A DNA stretch of 64,000 nucleotides from Marivita lacus (GTDB lineage Bacteria; Pseudomonadota; Alphaproteobacteria; Rhodobacterales; Rhodobacteraceae): positions 374,632-438,631 of the forward strand of contig NZ_BMFC01000001.1 in NCBI RefSeq assembly GCF_014637725.1, in the 5' to 3' direction. Below the pieces are notes generated by a model. The model saw only the letters and a list, made by a program, of their open reading frames with translations. It did no database searches and was not told the DNA's origin. A program made the position numbers and the translations under genes. This document shows positions 62,476-64,000 of this stretch, piece by piece. The stretch's first letter is position 1. Each line of letters starts with the position of its first letter.

Positions 62476-62533
62476 GCGCTCATCAGGGCTTACGCCCTTC
62501 TTCGCGAAGAAAGCCGTCAGGCTTGATGAGCGC
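62476..62533 (-). ncRNA. Perfect 58-nt four-way-junction (cloverleaf-like) element
   Basis: Outer stem 62476-62484 with 62525-62533 (9 bp) encloses three hairpins with no unpaired base between them: 62485-62498 (agggc-TTAC-gccct), 62499-62510 (tctt-CGCG-aaga) and 62511-62524 (aagcc-GTCA-ggctt). All loops are four bases. It lies in the serC-serA spacer, 15 bases after the serC stop on the minus strand. It is not a tRNA: there is no 7-bp acceptor, T-arm or CCA. A regulatory or terminator-like RNA is likely; the strand cannot be told from symmetry. Confidence 0.6.
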
Positions 62534-62547
62534 TGGATTGTGTTCGA

Positions 62548-63729
<1,182 letters not shown>

Positions 63730-63750
63730 TTATGCTATCCTTCCAGATAA

Positions 63751-63799
63751 GCGCCCCTCGTTGGGGAGGGGTGTCCCACTGCTGCGTTTATGTGGGCGC
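63751..63799 (-). ncRNA. Structured serC leader (candidate serC-type RNA motif)
   Basis: In the serC 5' leader, 63754-63759 pair with 63766-63771 (cccctc/gagggg), 63775-63779 pair with 63792-63796 (cccac/gtggg, 12-nt loop), and the ends 63751-63753 and 63797-63799 can close both. A conserved RNA called the serC motif has been described ahead of serC operons in alphaproteobacteria; I cannot confirm this is a member. Confidence 0.4.
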
Positions 63800-63923
63800 C
63801 GCATGCCGCGCAAGTCGGAAAATGCGACCATTGTGACGCATTTGGGGGTCGGCGCAGAGCACGTGTTGCGGATCGGAAACTTTGCCAAATGCCGTACGGT
63901 TTGCGATGTCGGATGCCTCCGGC

Positions 63924-63950
63924 GGGCGATATTTTTGAAAATAAGAAGAC
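63924..63950 (-). repeat. Dispersed repeat, copy F (minus orientation)
   Basis: Read on the minus strand it gives gtcttcttattttcaaaaat, then atcgcc, matching copy B with small differences. No gene start or stop is visible next to it inside the window. Confidence 0.6.
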
Positions 63951-64000
63951 CGGACCTGCGCGATTGTTCCATCTGGCCTTCTTGCGCCACCCTCGCTACA

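Noticed and set aside
62476-62533. tRNA gene suggested by the cloverleaf shape
   Set aside because: Arms are 9/5/4/5 bp with 4-nt loops, total 58 nt, no T-loop, anticodon loop or CCA end.
63730-63990. An 86-residue minus-strand frame upstream of serC
   Set aside because: It covers the serC leader hairpins, has no ribosome site or recognisable fold, and basic low-complexity composition.

Overview
The window is a gene-dense, GC-rich stretch of an alphaproteobacterial chromosome. It most likely comes from the Rhodobacterales (Roseobacter group). This is inferred from the gene content: a DUF58/DUF4159 operon, an AlkB-type alkane hydroxylase, a DmdC-like acyl-CoA dehydrogenase, an orphan TRAP binding protein, a tandem aldehyde dehydrogenase beside deoC, and an alphaproteobacterial-type LexA box (GAAC-N7-GAAC). 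I see no rRNA, tRNA, CRISPR array, transposase or prophage. This is core and lightly accessory chromosome, not an island.

Layout. 1-5.7 kb: three overlapping genes of a Bat-like operon. 5.7-5.8 kb: a convergent gap with three phased TTAA boxes, a long rod-like hairpin and a terminator. 5.8-11.9 kb: dsbA-like, DUF721 (DciA-like), mutY, alkB, peroxiredoxin, ferredoxin reductase-like, rsmD. 12-19.9 kb: TRAP binding protein, two metallo-beta-lactamase-fold hydrolases, Sua5/TsaC, acyl-CoA dehydrogenase, YqgE, a DsbD N-terminal-domain protein. 19.9-26.2 kb: RND efflux pair, moaB, uracil-DNA glycosylase. 26.3-30.2 kb: pyrB, two small unknown membrane proteins, a dihydroorotase homologue without metal ligands, plsY. 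30.2-36.5 kb: msrAB, hydantoinase/oxoprolinase, queG, GST, mtgA. 36.6-42.6 kb: gltDB. 42.8-44.5 kb: uppP, rlmH, rsfS. 44.7-49.6 kb: tandem ALDH, deoC, a glycosyltransferase, a phosphopantetheinyl transferase. 49.7-53.1 kb: an SOS-boxed dnaE2 lacking its usual C-terminus, then a monooxygenase-domain gene. 53.2-60.7 kb: aminotransferase and sulfurtransferase, smpB, an alanine symporter, uspA, cydAB. 60.8-64 kb: serA and serC with structured RNA between and ahead of them.

How the parts work together. AlkB and the nearby ferredoxin reductase-like flavoprotein could share an electron chain. DeoC plus ALDH would take deoxyribose-5-phosphate to glyceraldehyde-3-phosphate and acetate. The aminotransferase and 3-mercaptopyruvate sulfurtransferase could form a cysteine-sulfur route. 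GltDB and SerCA supply glutamate and serine.

The least explained signals are the perfect 58-nt four-way-junction fold between serC and serA, the TTAA/rod-hairpin locus at 5.67-5.81 kb, a dispersed 25-33-nt repeat mostly at gene boundaries, and the pyrB-X-Y-pseudo-pyrC operon.
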